Source: DASYXW01 sp035934405 (GTDB lineage Bacteria; Acidobacteriota; Terriglobia; UBA7540). Taken from it: a stretch of DNA of 64,000 nucleotides. The notes beneath the pieces were generated by a model. The model saw nothing but the letters and a program-made list of their open reading frames with translations. It was not told the DNA's origin and searched no databases. The stretch is taken from positions 1 through 64,000 of the forward strand of contig DASYXW010000053.1 in the NCBI GenBank assembly GCA_035934405.1. Direction: 5' to 3'. The translations under genes and the position numbers were made by a program. Below, piece by piece: positions 25,838 to 34,424 of this stretch (its first letter is position 1; each line of letters opens with the position of its first letter).

Positions 25838-27616
25838 ATGACTCAACAACGCTGGTTACGAATCATTCCTGTCGCTTTCGTGATGTACACGATTGCGTTC
25901 ATTGACCGCACCAACGTGTCGCTGGCGTTGCCTTCGATGAGCCGTGACCTTCACTTGGACCCCGCCCAGGCTGGCGCCGCGGCGGGGATTTTTTTCTGGG
26001 GCTATTTCGTGCTGCAAATCCCCGGCGGCTACCTCGCCAGCCACTGGAGCCCCAAACGCTTTATCAGCATTTTGCTGGTGGCCTGGGGTCTGTGCTCGGT
26101 GGCCACGGCCTTCGTCCATACCGGCGGCGAGTTTTGGACCATGCGCCTGCTGCTCGGCGTGGCCGAAGGCGGCGTGTGGCCGGCGACGCTGGTACTGCTG
26201 GCGAATTGGTTCCCCCGCCCGGAGCGCGCCCGCGCCAACGCGTTGTGGATGATGTGCCTGCCACTCGCTGTCGTTCTCTCCTCGCCGCTATCGGGCTGGA
26301 TTCTGGGCCGCTGGGGCTGGCGAGTGCTTCTCGCAAGCGAAGGCCTGCTTCCTTTCGTCTGGTTGCTCGCTTGGGTTTGTCTGGTGCAGGATCATCCCAA
26401 AGAGGCCAAGTGGATTTCAGCCGTCGAGCGAGCGCATCTGGAAACCACGCTTCGACGGGAGGCGGCGCTGTTCAAGCCGGTCGAGCCGGAGGCTTATTGG
26501 CGCGCGTTGCTGCGCCCGCAGGTACTGATGCTGGTCGGGATCGCCTTCTTGCTGTATGCCGGCAACTACGGATATCTATTCTGGCTGCCCACCGCCATCT
26601 CGGCCAGCCGGCTGCGAGGCATGGCTCCGAGCGGCTTGCAGGTTGGATTTCTGAACGCTATTCCCTACCTTATCGCCACGCTGGCTATGCTGCTGGTTTC
26701 GCGCCACTCCGATCGCAAGCTGGAGCGTCGCGGCCATGTGGCCGCGGCCCTGGCCTGGAGCGGCGTCTGCCTGCTCGCAGCCACCCTTGAGGCGGGGCGT
26801 TCGCCCGCGCTCTACTTTGTTCTGCTCAGCCTGGCGGCTGCCGGTCCCCTGGCGGCGCTTGCTCCCCTATACGCCATTCCCACCGAAATGCTGCCGCGCG
26901 AGGTGGCCGGCGCGGCGATGGGACTTGTATGCGCCCTGGGCAATTTGGGCGGCTATTACGGCCCGCTGGCGATGGGCTATTTCAGCAAGAGAACCGGAAA
27001 TCTCACTGAAGGGTTCGGCGTGCTGGGGGCGTGTCTGCTGGTGGGCTCGGCTCTGGCGCTGCGACTGCGCCGCGCCGGAGAGCTTGGGGCCTTGCAGCGC
27101 CTGTTTGTCTTCGTCTGCAGCGGCAACACCAGCCGCTCGCCCATGGCGCAGGCGATCTGTAACGCCGAGATTGCGCGCCGTCTCGGGCTGCCTCTTGAGG
27201 CGCTTGGCGAGTTTGGCGTCCGAGCCGTGAGCGCAGGCCTTTCCGCCCGAATGGGAAGCCCGATGGCTGGCGAAGCAATTGCGGCGCTCGGCGAGATCGG
27301 CGTGCCCGCCTTGCCGCACGCCTCGCAGAACCTGACCGCTGAGCTGGTGGCGAAAGCGGAAGCGATCTTCTGCATGACCGGCGAGCAGCGTCGCGCCACG
27401 GTCGAGCGTTTCCCTGAGGCGCTCAAGAAAACTTATTGCCTCAACCCGGACGGTGACCTTGACGACCCGTCGGGCAAGGGGCTGGAAGTCTTCCTCAGCT
27501 TGGCGCAGTGGCTCCAAGCACTCGTTCGCCGGCGCCTCAACGACCTCGGCCTGGCATGCAGTCCGCCCGAATTGTTCGAATCGGGCGAAGCAGCGCGTTG
27601 CGGCGCGCTGTCCTAG
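25838..27616 (+). CDS. MFS transporter fused to a low-molecular-weight phosphatase domain
   Basis: 592 residues. Residues 1-~412 form a 12-helix major facilitator of the anion:cation symporter type (FIDRTNVSLALPSMSRDL, FFWGYFVLQIPGGYLASHW, GVAEGGVWPATLVLLANWF). The same frame continues without a stop into a low-molecular-weight phosphatase (about 420-560): P-loop VCSGNTSRSPMAQA with C-x5-R, and general-acid region NPDGDLDDPSGKG. The residue after GN is Thr, as in the protein-arginine phosphatase YwlE, not Ile as in tyrosine phosphatases. About 30 tail residues follow. An internal TTG near 27090 could permit separate synthesis of the phosphatase. No Shine-Dalgarno site precedes the ATG; a GTAG-headed repeat lies directly upstream. 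Domain calls firm, joint function unknown. Confidence 0.9.
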   Translation: MTQQRWLRIIPVAFVMYTIAFIDRTNVSLALPSMSRDLHLDPAQAGAAAGIFFWGYFVLQIPGGYLASHWSPKRFISILLVAWGLCSVATAFVHTGGEFWTMRLLLGVAEGGVWPATLVLLANWFPRPERARANALWMMCLPLAVVLSSPLSGWILGRWGWRVLLASEGLLPFVWLLAWVCLVQDHPKEAKWISAVERAHLETTLRREAALFKPVEPEAYWRALLRPQVLMLVGIAFLLYAGNYGYLFWLPTAISASRLRGMAPSGLQVGFLNAIPYLIATLAMLLVSRHSDRKLERRGHVAAALAWSGVCLLAATLEAGRSPALYFVLLSLAAAGPLAALAPLYAIPTEMLPREVAGAAMGLVCALGNLGGYYGPLAMGYFSKRTGNLTEGFGVLGACLLVGSALALRLRRAGELGALQRLFVFVCSGNTSRSPMAQAICNAEIARRLGLPLEALGEFGVRAVSAGLSARMGSPMAGEAIAALGEIGVPALPHASQNLTAELVAKAEAIFCMTGEQRRATVERFPEALKKTYCLNPDGDLDDPSGKGLEVFLSLAQWLQALVRRRLNDLGLACSPPELFESGEAARCGALS

Positions 27617-27679
27617 TTAGGTTTTTCATCCCTCCCGTACGGGTGTCTGAAACACTCTCCGCGGGGCAATGGCTGATTT

Positions 27680-28165
27680 TCAGTAGGCAGTCGCCGTGCT
27701 CTTGAGCTTCTTGGCCAGCTTTTCAATCTGCTCGGCCTTGTCCACGACTCGCAAGGAAAGCACGTGCTCGTTTGATTTGTCGAGGTCCTCCTGAAGGGAC
27801 TTGGCGAGCGCCGCGAGTTCGTCCGCCTCGCGCTTCATCTTTTCAAAGTTGTTCTTGAGTAACGCCTGTTTTTGTTTCGCGGTGAGCGGCGTGGGACCCG
27901 GCATGGAAGGGCTTGGCGGAATCAGGGGAGGAAGCGACTGGCCGAGCCTGGGACGCTCGCCTTGCGCGCCGGACTCTGAGGAACCAGCCGCCGCGGCCTT
28001 CGGAGCACTCCAGACCGTGGCTACGGCTGCGAGAATCAGGAACAGAGCCGCGGCGCGCGCCGCGCCCGTGGCGGCCGCAGCAAACCCCGACACTCGTCGC
28101 CGAACTCCGGGCCGCCCAGTCCTCGCACCCCAATGAAGCCTCAGACCTCTCAATGTTCCCTGCAT
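27680..28165 (-). CDS. Secreted or anchored small protein with C-terminal helical region
   Basis: 161 residues from ATG 28165, preceded by AGAGGTGG. Residues about 30-58 are a hydrophobic signal segment (GAARAAALFLILAAVATVWS) after a basic N-terminus. A low-complexity proline stretch follows (SLPPLIPPSPSMPGP), then a charged helix with LTAKQKQALLKNNFEKMKRE, ADELAALAKSLQEDLDKSNE and KAEQIEKLAKKLKSTA. I remember this C-terminal pattern as a conserved protein of unknown function in Acidobacteriota genomes, but cannot name a domain. It ends 64 bases from the convergent MFS-phosphatase gene. Confidence 0.75.
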   Translation of the reverse strand: MQGTLRGLRLHWGARTGRPGVRRRVSGFAAAATGAARAAALFLILAAVATVWSAPKAAAAGSSESGAQGERPRLGQSLPPLIPPSPSMPGPTPLTAKQKQALLKNNFEKMKREADELAALAKSLQEDLDKSNEHVLSLRVVDKAEQIEKLAKKLKSTATAY

Positions 28166-28356
28166 TTGCCGCCACCTCTCGAGTCCCTTTCGACGCAACA
28201 CCCGCCTTTGCCTTGATTCTCGCCAGCCGACTTGCGTTGCTTCCGGCAAACCGGCAGGGGTCGCGGGCAACGGCCGGAGTCATCAACGGAGTGCGGGCGG
28301 GAAGTGGCCAGACCCAAAGAAGTCGAACCACCGGAGCGGCTTGCTGTTGCAGGGAT

Positions 28357-28431
28357 TGGAGGCGCGGGGCGGAATCGAACCGCCGCATAAAGGTTTTGCA
28401 GACCTCTCCCTTACCACTTGGGTACCGCGCC
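28357..28431 (-). tRNA. tRNA-Cys (anticodon GCA)
   Basis: A full cloverleaf reads on the minus strand: acceptor GGCGCGG/CCGCGCC, D arm CCC-AAGTGGTAA-GGG, anticodon loop CTGCAAA (GCA), T arm GGCGG-TTCGATT-CCGCC, discriminator T (as expected for Cys) and an encoded CCA. It lies 87 bases downstream of tRNA-Gly and probably shares its transcript. Confidence 0.97.
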
Positions 28432-28482
28432 CTCAAAAACAGGGCGAGTGACCAGCAAATGATTCGATCCAGATTGCTCTGG

Positions 28483-28515
28483 CCTGTCACTTGTCACTCG
28501 CCACTTGTCACTGGA
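28483..28515. repeat. GTCACTTGTCACTCGCC-word repeat between the two tRNAs
   Basis: CTGTCACTTGTCACTCGCCA continuing CTTGTCACTGG. The inverted form of the same words (GGCGAGTGGC, CAAGTG) is the repeat at 23463-23500. Confidence 0.65.
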
Positions 28516-28518
28516 TTA

Positions 28519-28593
28519 TGGAGCGGGAAACGGGATTCGAACCCGCGACTTCGACCTTGGCAAGGTCGCACTCTACCACTGAGTTATTCCCGC
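28519..28593 (-). tRNA. tRNA-Gly (anticodon GCC)
   Basis: Cloverleaf on the minus strand: acceptor GCGGGAA/TTCCCGC, D arm with ACTC-AGTGGTAG-AGTG, anticodon stem CGACC/GGTCG with loop TTGCCAA (GCC), T arm GCGGG-TTCGAAT-CCCGT, discriminator T and an encoded CCA. First of the tRNA pair. Confidence 0.97.
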
Positions 28594-28702
28594 TCAAAGT
28601 GGACGAATCCCATTCGCCCTTTTGCCCGTTCTCCTACTGCTGGATTATAGAAATCGCCCGCAGGCCTTGTCAAGCTGCACCGGAACGGGCTAGCGCGGTC
28701 GC

Positions 28703-29716
28703 TCAAACTGCAACCGGAGCTGCCGCCTCGCGCAGGAACTTCGCGGCTTCCTCAGGCGGCGTGGGGTTGATGTAGAAGCCGGTGCCCCACTCGAAGCCCG
28801 CGAGCTTAGTGAGCTTCGGCATGATCTCGACGTGCCAGTGATAGTAGTCATTCGAGCTCTCCGGCACGGGCGACGTGTGGATGACGAAATTGTACGCCGG
28901 GTTATCGAGCACGCGGTCGAGCCGCTGCAGCATATCCTTCAAGATCACGGCCAGCCGTTCGAACTCGGACTTGGAAGACTCAACGAAGTCCGACTGATGC
29001 GCCTTGGGAAGAATCCACATTTCGAACGGGAAGCGCGGAGCGAAGGGCGACACAGCGATGAAATCGTCATTCTCAGCGATGATGCGGACGCCGCTTCGCT
29101 CCTCCTGCCGGAGGATGTCGCAGAAGACGCAGCGTTCCTTGTAGCCGTAATACGCCTTGGCTCCATCGACCTCCTCTAAGACGCGCTTGGGAACCACGGG
29201 CAGCGCGATGAGCTGCGAGTGCGTGTGCTCAAGCGACGCGCCGGCCGCCTCGCCGTGGTTCTTGAAAATCAGAATGTATTTGAAGCGCCGGTCCTTCTTG
29301 AGATCCAGGATGCGGTCGCGATACGCCCACAGGACCTCTTCCACCCTCTGCACCGGCATGGTAGCCATGGTGGCCTGATGGTCCGGCGTCTCGATGATCA
29401 CCTCGTGGGCGCCGATGCCGTTCATTTTGTCGTAGAGGCCCTCGCCCTGACGGTTGAGCGTGCCTTCGATGCCGAGCGCCGGGAACTTGTTCGGCACCAC
29501 GCGCAGCGTCCAGCCCGGCATGTCCCGAAGGCTCGCGTCCGGGCGATAGGCCTGGATTTCCGGCGGCGTCTTCGACTCGTTGCCGTAGCAGAACGGGCAG
29601 AATCCCGCACCCTTGATCTGCACCTTCTCGCGCACGAAGTCTGACGGCCGCTTGGCGCGATCGGTGGCGATGATCACCCAACGTCCCGTGATGGGGTCTT
29701 TTCTCAGTTCAGGCAA
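28703..29716 (-). CDS. galT: Galactose-1-phosphate uridylyltransferase
   Basis: 337 residues from a TTG with AAGGAGGAG eight bases upstream. It transfers UMP between UDP-glucose and galactose-1-phosphate (Leloir pathway). MPELRKDPITGRWVIIATDR, zinc-site FCPFCYGNE, NKFPALGIEG, EVIIETPDH and the histidine-triad active site LEHTHSQLIALP are present; a second Cys pair is at RCVFCDI, and YYHWHVEIMPKLTKLAGFEW closes the second half. Catalytic histidine is in HTHSQ (family H-P-H-x-Q, here Pro to Thr). Other galactose genes are absent nearby, so this may be one of the broader GalT/ADP-sugar relatives common in these phyla. Confidence 0.92.
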   Translation of the reverse strand: MPELRKDPITGRWVIIATDRAKRPSDFVREKVQIKGAGFCPFCYGNESKTPPEIQAYRPDASLRDMPGWTLRVVPNKFPALGIEGTLNRQGEGLYDKMNGIGAHEVIIETPDHQATMATMPVQRVEEVLWAYRDRILDLKKDRRFKYILIFKNHGEAAGASLEHTHSQLIALPVVPKRVLEEVDGAKAYYGYKERCVFCDILRQEERSGVRIIAENDDFIAVSPFAPRFPFEMWILPKAHQSDFVESSKSEFERLAVILKDMLQRLDRVLDNPAYNFVIHTSPVPESSNDYYHWHVEIMPKLTKLAGFEWGTGFYINPTPPEEAAKFLREAAAPVAV

Positions 29717-29832
29717 ATCTGGCTCCTCCTTGGTCGTCGGTCAATGATTGCGGACCTTCGGTGCCAACGCCACTGGATTCCGGCGTTCGCGGGAATGACC
29801 GGCAACTGATGACTGACACGGCTGGCAACTGA
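29717..29832. repeat. Mixed simple repeats between yraN and galT
   Basis: At about 29766-29792 there is a GGATTCCGGCGTTCGCGGGAA hairpin of the kind scattered in many GC-rich genomes; at 29797-29836 a GGCAACTGA/TGACTGACA word repeat (GGCAACTGATGACTGACACG, then GGCTGGCAACTGACTACTG). The galT Shine-Dalgarno site is preserved at the left edge. Confidence 0.6.
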
Positions 29833-30339
29833 CTACTGTTCCTTAAACGCATCCTTGATCAGGCGTACCTTGTAACCCTCTTCGGGATCCCACAGCACAC
29901 TCACAATGTCGAAACGATACGTTACATCCTTGCGCTTCAGTCTGCGCAAGTAATCTCGGGCGCCACGAACAATCCGCTTTCGTTGCTCCGGCAGGACAGC
30001 AGCTTCGGGTGGACCAGCCTCGAGAGACGAGCGCGTTTTTACTTCGATAAACGCAAGCACGGATGCGTCCCAGCCCACGAGGTCGAGTTCTCCGCCCGAC
30101 GTCGACCTGCGATTCCGGGCCACCATCGTGTATCCAGCTCGGCGCAAGTACCAGTAAGCCAGCGTCTCGCCCCGCTTGCCGGTCTCGAGGTGCGCGGCCT
30201 GGCGCGGAGTCTGGGATTCGAGTCTCGAAATCCCGGGCGCGCTGCTCTCAATTGCCCTCCGACCCTGCCGGGCGCGCTGGCGCTCTTTCCAAACCAGCGC
30301 CCGATACATCAGCCTTGCGAAAAGCCGCATCGGTGCCAC
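29833..30339 (-). CDS. yraN: UPF0102/YraN family nuclease-fold protein
   Basis: 168 residues from GTG 30339 (alternative ATG 30330); neither has a visible Shine-Dalgarno site. The YraN domain starts near residue 52: GKRGETLAYWYLRRAGYTMV, then SGGELDLVGWDASVLAFIEV-KTR, the restriction-endonuclease-like core (E, D and E-x-K), then EQRKRIVRGARDYLRR and YRFDIVSVLW. The N-terminal ~50 basic residues (RALVWKERQRARQGRRAIES) are longer than in most homologues. The family is linked to DNA processing but unproven. The 127-base spacer upstream is a GAAAATGG/CCATTTTTC repeat. Confidence 0.9.
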   Translation of the reverse strand: MAPMRLFARLMYRALVWKERQRARQGRRAIESSAPGISRLESQTPRQAAHLETGKRGETLAYWYLRRAGYTMVARNRRSTSGGELDLVGWDASVLAFIEVKTRSSLEAGPPEAAVLPEQRKRIVRGARDYLRRLKRKDVTYRFDIVSVLWDPEEGYKVRLIKDAFKEQ

Positions 30340-30341
30340 GC

Positions 30342-30460
30342 CGAAAATGGGAAACGGGCAAAACGGAAAATGGCGAAATGGATCATGAAGGCACGACTTA
30401 TCTTCCTTCCCATTTTTCCGTTCTCCTTTTTCCCGCTTCCCCCTTTCGCCGTTTCCCCGT
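30342..30460. repeat. Inverted arms of GAAAATGG/AAACGG words
   Basis: The left arm (30342-30381) reads CGAAAATGGGAAACGGGCAA then AACGGAAAATGGCGAAATGG. The right arm (30405-30459) is its pyrimidine counterpart CCCATTTTTCCGTTCTCCTT then TTTCGCCGTTTCCCC. Both arms are built from the same 8-10 base words, so the transcript could form a long imperfect hairpin between the aminotransferase and yraN genes. Confidence 0.75.
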
Positions 30461-30466
30461 GAATAT

Positions 30467-31804
30467 TTATTTGTCGGCTTCCGCCACGCACTTCTCGAGC
30501 ACGTCCAGTGCGAAGTCGGAGTGATGCCGTTCGACTAGGAGCGGGGGCATCAGCCGTACCGTGCTTTCGCCACAGCCAAGAACGAGCAAGCCGCGCTCGA
30601 AGGCGCGCTCGATCACCTGCTGGCGCGCCTCCGGGTCCGGCTCGCGGGTTTTCTGATCCCTCACCATCTCGATGCCGATCATCAGGCCGCGCCCGCGCAC
30701 GTTGCCGACGATGGGGTACTTTGCCGGCCAGCCGACAATCCGCTTCAGAATGTACTCACCCATCGCGGCCGCGTTCGAGACGTATTTCTCTTGCAGCAGC
30801 CGGATGGTCTCCATTGCAGCCGCGCAGCAAACAGGGTTCCCGCCGAAGGTGGAGGCGTGCGCGCCCGGCCCCCAATCCATGATGCTGGCCTTGGCGATGG
30901 CGACGCCGAGCGGCAGGCCGCTGGCGATACCCTTGGCGGTAATCAGAATGTCGGGCTCGACGCCCTCGTGCTGGCAAGCCCACATCTTGCCGGTGCGGCC
31001 CATGCCGCACTGCACTTCATCGAAGATAAGTACGATGCCGTGGCGGTCGGCAACCTGGCGCAGGTGCCCGAGGAACCCCGGCGGCGGGATAATGTAGCCT
31101 CCCTCGCCTTGGATCGGCTCGACGACGATCGCCGCCACCTCCTCGGGTGGCGCGACGGCCTTAAACAACTGACGCTCGATGTATTCGGCACAGCTACACT
31201 CGGCGCTGCAACCTTCTGATCCGTGCCCTTGAGGGCAGCGGTACGGGTTCGGGTAAGGCGCATGCACAACTCCTGAAAGCAGCGGGCCGAACCCGCGCCG
31301 CTGGGCCGCCTTGCTCGACGTGAGCGAGAGCGACCCGAACGTGCGCCCGTGGAAACAGTTGAAGAAGGCAATGAAGCGGTGGCGCCCGGTGTGGTAGCGC
31401 GCAAGCTTCAGCGCGGCCTCCATGGCTTCCGTGCCCGAGTTGCCGAAGTAAACGCGCTTGGGAGACTTGCCGGGCGCAATCTCCGCCAGCTTCTGGGCGA
31501 GCTGGGCGAGCAGCGGATAGTAGAAATCGGTCCCCGACATGTGGATGAGCGTCTGGGCCTGGCGTTCGATGGCCCGCACGACGTCGGGATGACAATGGCC
31601 GGTGGAGACTACGGCGATGCCGGCGCTGAAATCAAGGAACGTGTTGCCGTCGACGTCCTCGATGAACATGCCCTCACCGCGCCGGGCGACGAGCGGGTAA
31701 TCACGCGTGTACGAGGGGGAAACAAACTCACGGTCGAGAGCGAGAATCTTCTGGGCTTCGGGGCCGGGAAGCGGTGTATTGATCTGCGGCGTCTTCTTTT
31801 CCAT
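30467..31804 (-). CDS. Class III aminotransferase (GabT/ArgD-like)
   Basis: 445 residues from ATG 31804 with AAGGAG seven bases upstream. PLP enzyme; fold type I. DVDGNTFLDFSAGIAVVSTG, YFGNSGTEAMEAALKLAR, FFNCFHGRTFGSLSLTSSK, EPIQGEGGYIIPPPGFL, then IFDEVQCGMGRTGK (Asp to the PLP ring) and TAKGIASGLPLGVAIAK (Schiff-base Lys), and STFGGNPVCCAA. The HGSEGCSAECSCAEYIERQL segment with five cysteines within 30 residues (CPQGHGSEGCSAECSC) is an insertion I know from 4-aminobutyrate-like aminotransferases of archaea and Acidobacteriota. The substrate is likely an omega-amino acid; no gabD-like partner is next to it. Confidence 0.92.
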   Translation of the reverse strand: MEKKTPQINTPLPGPEAQKILALDREFVSPSYTRDYPLVARRGEGMFIEDVDGNTFLDFSAGIAVVSTGHCHPDVVRAIERQAQTLIHMSGTDFYYPLLAQLAQKLAEIAPGKSPKRVYFGNSGTEAMEAALKLARYHTGRHRFIAFFNCFHGRTFGSLSLTSSKAAQRRGFGPLLSGVVHAPYPNPYRCPQGHGSEGCSAECSCAEYIERQLFKAVAPPEEVAAIVVEPIQGEGGYIIPPPGFLGHLRQVADRHGIVLIFDEVQCGMGRTGKMWACQHEGVEPDILITAKGIASGLPLGVAIAKASIMDWGPGAHASTFGGNPVCCAAAMETIRLLQEKYVSNAAAMGEYILKRIVGWPAKYPIVGNVRGRGLMIGIEMVRDQKTREPDPEARQQVIERAFERGLLVLGCGESTVRLMPPLLVERHHSDFALDVLEKCVAEADK

Positions 31805-31967
31805 TTTCAATCTCCTTGTCTCCGTTATTGTCCGGATTGGCGCGGGCAGGCGTTCAACAGCTTGTGGACCCTGCGGATCGAGACAAGGAGAATTAATCGC
31901 CACCGAAAAGGCTCGGGCGAGCCACGCCGGGAAGGGTGTTTCGCAACCGAACTGCAAAGCTCATGGT

Positions 31968-33476
31968 CTATTTCCGCTTCCAACGAGTTCCCGCCTTCGT
32001 GTCTTCTATTATAACACCGGCTTCGAACAGTTGCTGACGAATCCGGTCGGCGGCGGCGAAATCGCGCCCACGACGGGCGGCCTCACGGGCCGCGATCTGA
32101 CTTTCGATTCCGTCCTCGCTCAGTATTAAAGTGGCCGCGGCACCGTCGCCAGGCCCGCCGCTCTGGGCCGGGATTCCGCCCCCGCCGGACGCCGTGGCGC
32201 CTTCGTGAAGCAGCCCAAACTTCTGTATTTTGGCGTGGTCGTCCGCTTCGAGCACGGGAAAGACGTGCTCCCAACGCTCGAGCACGTCGAGCCAAGCGGC
32301 GCGGTCGCCGTCGTAGAAGCCGCCTTGGTCCATCGCCGTGTTGCCGTCGCGCACCAGGTCGAAAACGGAGCCAAACGCCTCCGCAGTGTTCAGATTATCA
32401 TCGAGCCCCGCTTCGAACTCCGCCCGCGCCCGCGTGGCGCGTCCGGCGAGCGCCGGGCTGTGACCGGAACGGAACTGTTCGGTCGAGAGCCGGCGGCGGA
32501 AGTTGCGCAATCGTTCGAGCGAGTTTTCGGCCTGCACCAGACCGTCGAAGGTGAAGTTCAGGGGCTTGCGATGCGAGACCGAACTCAAGAGATAGCGGAC
32601 GGCGCTAGGCTTGTAGCCTCGCTTGACGAGGTCGCGCAGGGTGTAGAAGTTGCCAAGCGACTTCGACATCTTCTGGCCGTCCACGATGAGGTGTTCGGCG
32701 TGCATCCAGAAGCGCGCGAATGGCTGGCCGGTGGCGGCTTCGCTCTGGGCGATCTCATTCTCGTGATGCGGGAAGATGAGGTCGCTGCCGCCGGAATGGA
32801 TGTCGAACGACGGGCCCAAGTACTTCATCGCCATCGCTGAGCACTCCACGTGCCAGCCCGGGCGTCCGGGGCCGAGCGGCGTCTCCCAGAAATCCTCACC
32901 TTCCTTGGCCGCCTTCCAGAGCACGAAATCGCGGACGTCGCCCTTCTCGTACTCGTCCGCGTCCACCCGGTCACTGGCTCCGGCGCGATTGCCCGCCAGG
33001 TTGATCTTCGATAGTTTGCCGTAATCCTTGAACGACGCGACCCGAAAATACACCGAGCCTTCGCTGCGGTAGGCGTAACCCTTCCCTTCGAGCGTCTGGA
33101 TGAGGGAGACCATTTCGCTGATGTGGTCGGTGGCGCGGACGAAGTGCTCGATGGGGTCGAAGTTCAGTAGTTCCCGGTCGGCCTGAAACGCCTGGATAAA
33201 CTTGCCGGTGTACTCACGCAACGGAAGCCCGGCGGCGCGGGCGTTGCGAATCGTCTTGTCGTCCACGTCGGTGAGGTTCATCACCTGCTCGACGGCGTAG
33301 CCGCGGTACTTCAGGTAGCGGCGCAGGGTATCCTGAAAGACGAAGGTGCGGTAGTTGCCGATGTGGCCGTAATCGTAGACAGTCGGGCCGCAGGTGTAAA
33401 TCCGCACCGTGTTGCCCGCAAGCGGCTGGAAGTCCTCCACCCGGCCCGAAAGCGTGTTGTAGACGCGAAGTGCCAT
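31968..33476 (-). CDS. cysS: Cysteinyl-tRNA synthetase
   Basis: 502 residues. MALRVYNTLSGRVEDFQPLA leads to the zinc Cys in YTCGPTVYDYGHIGN (HIGH motif as HIGN). Other zinc ligands are in GRPGWHVECSAMA and HSGGSDLIFPHHENE, and KMSKSLGNF is near residue 265-273. The DALR-type C-terminus has KYRDFAAAD-like AARRGRDFAAADRIRQQLFE and ends -KAGTRWKRK. Length is normal (460-510). Around residues 420-450 a Gly/Ala-rich stretch (EGATASGGGGIPAQSGGPGD) is an unusual insertion before the last helix. A tRNA-Cys gene lies 3.5 kb downstream. Confidence 0.97.
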   Translation of the reverse strand: MALRVYNTLSGRVEDFQPLAGNTVRIYTCGPTVYDYGHIGNYRTFVFQDTLRRYLKYRGYAVEQVMNLTDVDDKTIRNARAAGLPLREYTGKFIQAFQADRELLNFDPIEHFVRATDHISEMVSLIQTLEGKGYAYRSEGSVYFRVASFKDYGKLSKINLAGNRAGASDRVDADEYEKGDVRDFVLWKAAKEGEDFWETPLGPGRPGWHVECSAMAMKYLGPSFDIHSGGSDLIFPHHENEIAQSEAATGQPFARFWMHAEHLIVDGQKMSKSLGNFYTLRDLVKRGYKPSAVRYLLSSVSHRKPLNFTFDGLVQAENSLERLRNFRRRLSTEQFRSGHSPALAGRATRARAEFEAGLDDNLNTAEAFGSVFDLVRDGNTAMDQGGFYDGDRAAWLDVLERWEHVFPVLEADDHAKIQKFGLLHEGATASGGGGIPAQSGGPGDGAAATLILSEDGIESQIAAREAARRGRDFAAADRIRQQLFEAGVIIEDTKAGTRWKRK

Positions 33477-33766
33477 GGGACTGCTTTACGGCCTTGCAGC
33501 GGCCTCGAAAACCATCATTCTAGCACGCGGCTTATGACCGCATGGCTTCGTCGGGCTTACGGCAGGACTGAAGCCGCCCAACCCAGGCAGAACCCCCCTG
33601 TATTCGGAACCCGCAGATGAAATCGGGGTAGCTGCTTGAGAAACGTATCTGCTGATTTTAAAACACATGGTGGGTTTGATCCAAGCCCCTCTGATTATCA
33701 CGTTAGCTCCGGCGTTACCACTAAGCCTTGGTAAATGATCGTACTGGTGCGAAGACGGGCTTGCGG

Positions 33767-34009
33767 TCATGGCTCAAACCCAATCGCCTCCAGCCGCTGG
33801 CAAATCGGGCCTGCTGCGTTCGGATTCAACTTACCTACTTTCAGTAACATTCCCGGTTTAACCGTCATTCCTCCCTCTGTTCCGCTTTCATCCCCGGCAT
33901 CGCCCGGGTGGAACGGCGGGTACCGGCCCGCTCGGGTCCACCCTGAGACTTGGCGCCACAAGTCGCGGGCGGCTCGGTTTTTATTTGCCGGATCAAGCAT
34001 GATAATCAT
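33767..34009 (-). CDS. Doubtful small protein, 80 residues
   Basis: MIIMLDPANKNRAARDLWRQ, then GRYPPFHPGDAGDESGTEGG, then MTVKPGMLLKVGKLNPNAAG. No family recognised. It lies downstream of the leftward promoter at 34243-34271. Its TGA overlaps the ATG of a further frame (33486-33770) that is repeat-derived. The start codon has only a weak GGGG upstream. It could be a remnant or chance frame. Confidence 0.25.
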   Translation of the reverse strand: MIIMLDPANKNRAARDLWRQVSGWTRAGRYPPFHPGDAGDESGTEGGMTVKPGMLLKVGKLNPNAAGPICQRLEAIGFEP

Positions 34010-34242
34010 ACAAGCCCCGCCAGATATCGACTCTGCACCTCAATTCCGCCCAACGCGGCGATGTGGCGCTGCTTCGGGCAAACCGCTGCCGGCTTCTTCA
34101 AAATCGGACTTGTTTCCTGGCGTCTTTTCGAGGAACCGCGGGTCCAGGGTCATCGTCCGGCTCCTTCGGCTTCGATCCTGCCCCCGAGGCTGGGAAACCG
34201 GAGGGCGCGATGGGGAGAAGAGGCATACCCCTGATGTTCAGT

Positions 34243-34271
34243 AAAGTATCATATAGTATATTAATTGTCAA
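34243..34271 (-). promoter_or_regulatory. Leftward sigma70-type promoter in an AT-rich patch
   Basis: On the minus strand TTGACA (34271-34266), a 17-base AT-rich spacer and TACTTT (34248-34243). The patch TATCATATAGTATATTAATT stands out sharply from the GC-rich surroundings. It could drive a short untranslated RNA or the doubtful frame at 33767-34009. Confidence 0.45.
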
Positions 34272-34424
34272 GTTCTTTATTTGTCTGGGGACGAGTGTAA
34301 CTGGCAACCGAGACTTGCTTTGTAAATGCTACGCGCCAAGGCGCCGAGGCGCGTGAATCGTTCGCGGACGAAAGTCGGGTCCGCGGGAGGTTATTCAACC
34401 CAGGGCGACAGCCGTGGGAGCCGG

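Larger units (their letters stand above)
33477..34424. other. Mostly non-coding, AT-rich patch and palindromes
   Basis: Apart from a doubtful 80-codon frame (33767-34009) I see no gene. At 33558-33582 is a GGCAGGACTGAAGCCGCC relative of the hairpin near 98. At 34227-34275 an AT-rich patch contains a good leftward promoter. At 34328-34356 ACGCGCC/GGCGCGT and at 34370-34395 CGCGGAC/GTCCGCGG form hairpins beyond the stop of the zinc-ribbon gene. Confidence 0.45.

Noticed and set aside
33486..33770. 94-codon minus-strand frame overlapping the doubtful 80-codon gene by ATGA
   Set aside because: Its C-terminal half is translated palindromic repeat and it runs to the cysS boundary; no protein features.
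34328..34395. Two GC-rich hairpins beyond the zinc-ribbon gene as terminators
   Set aside because: Neither is followed by a T-run on the minus strand; kept only as palindromes.
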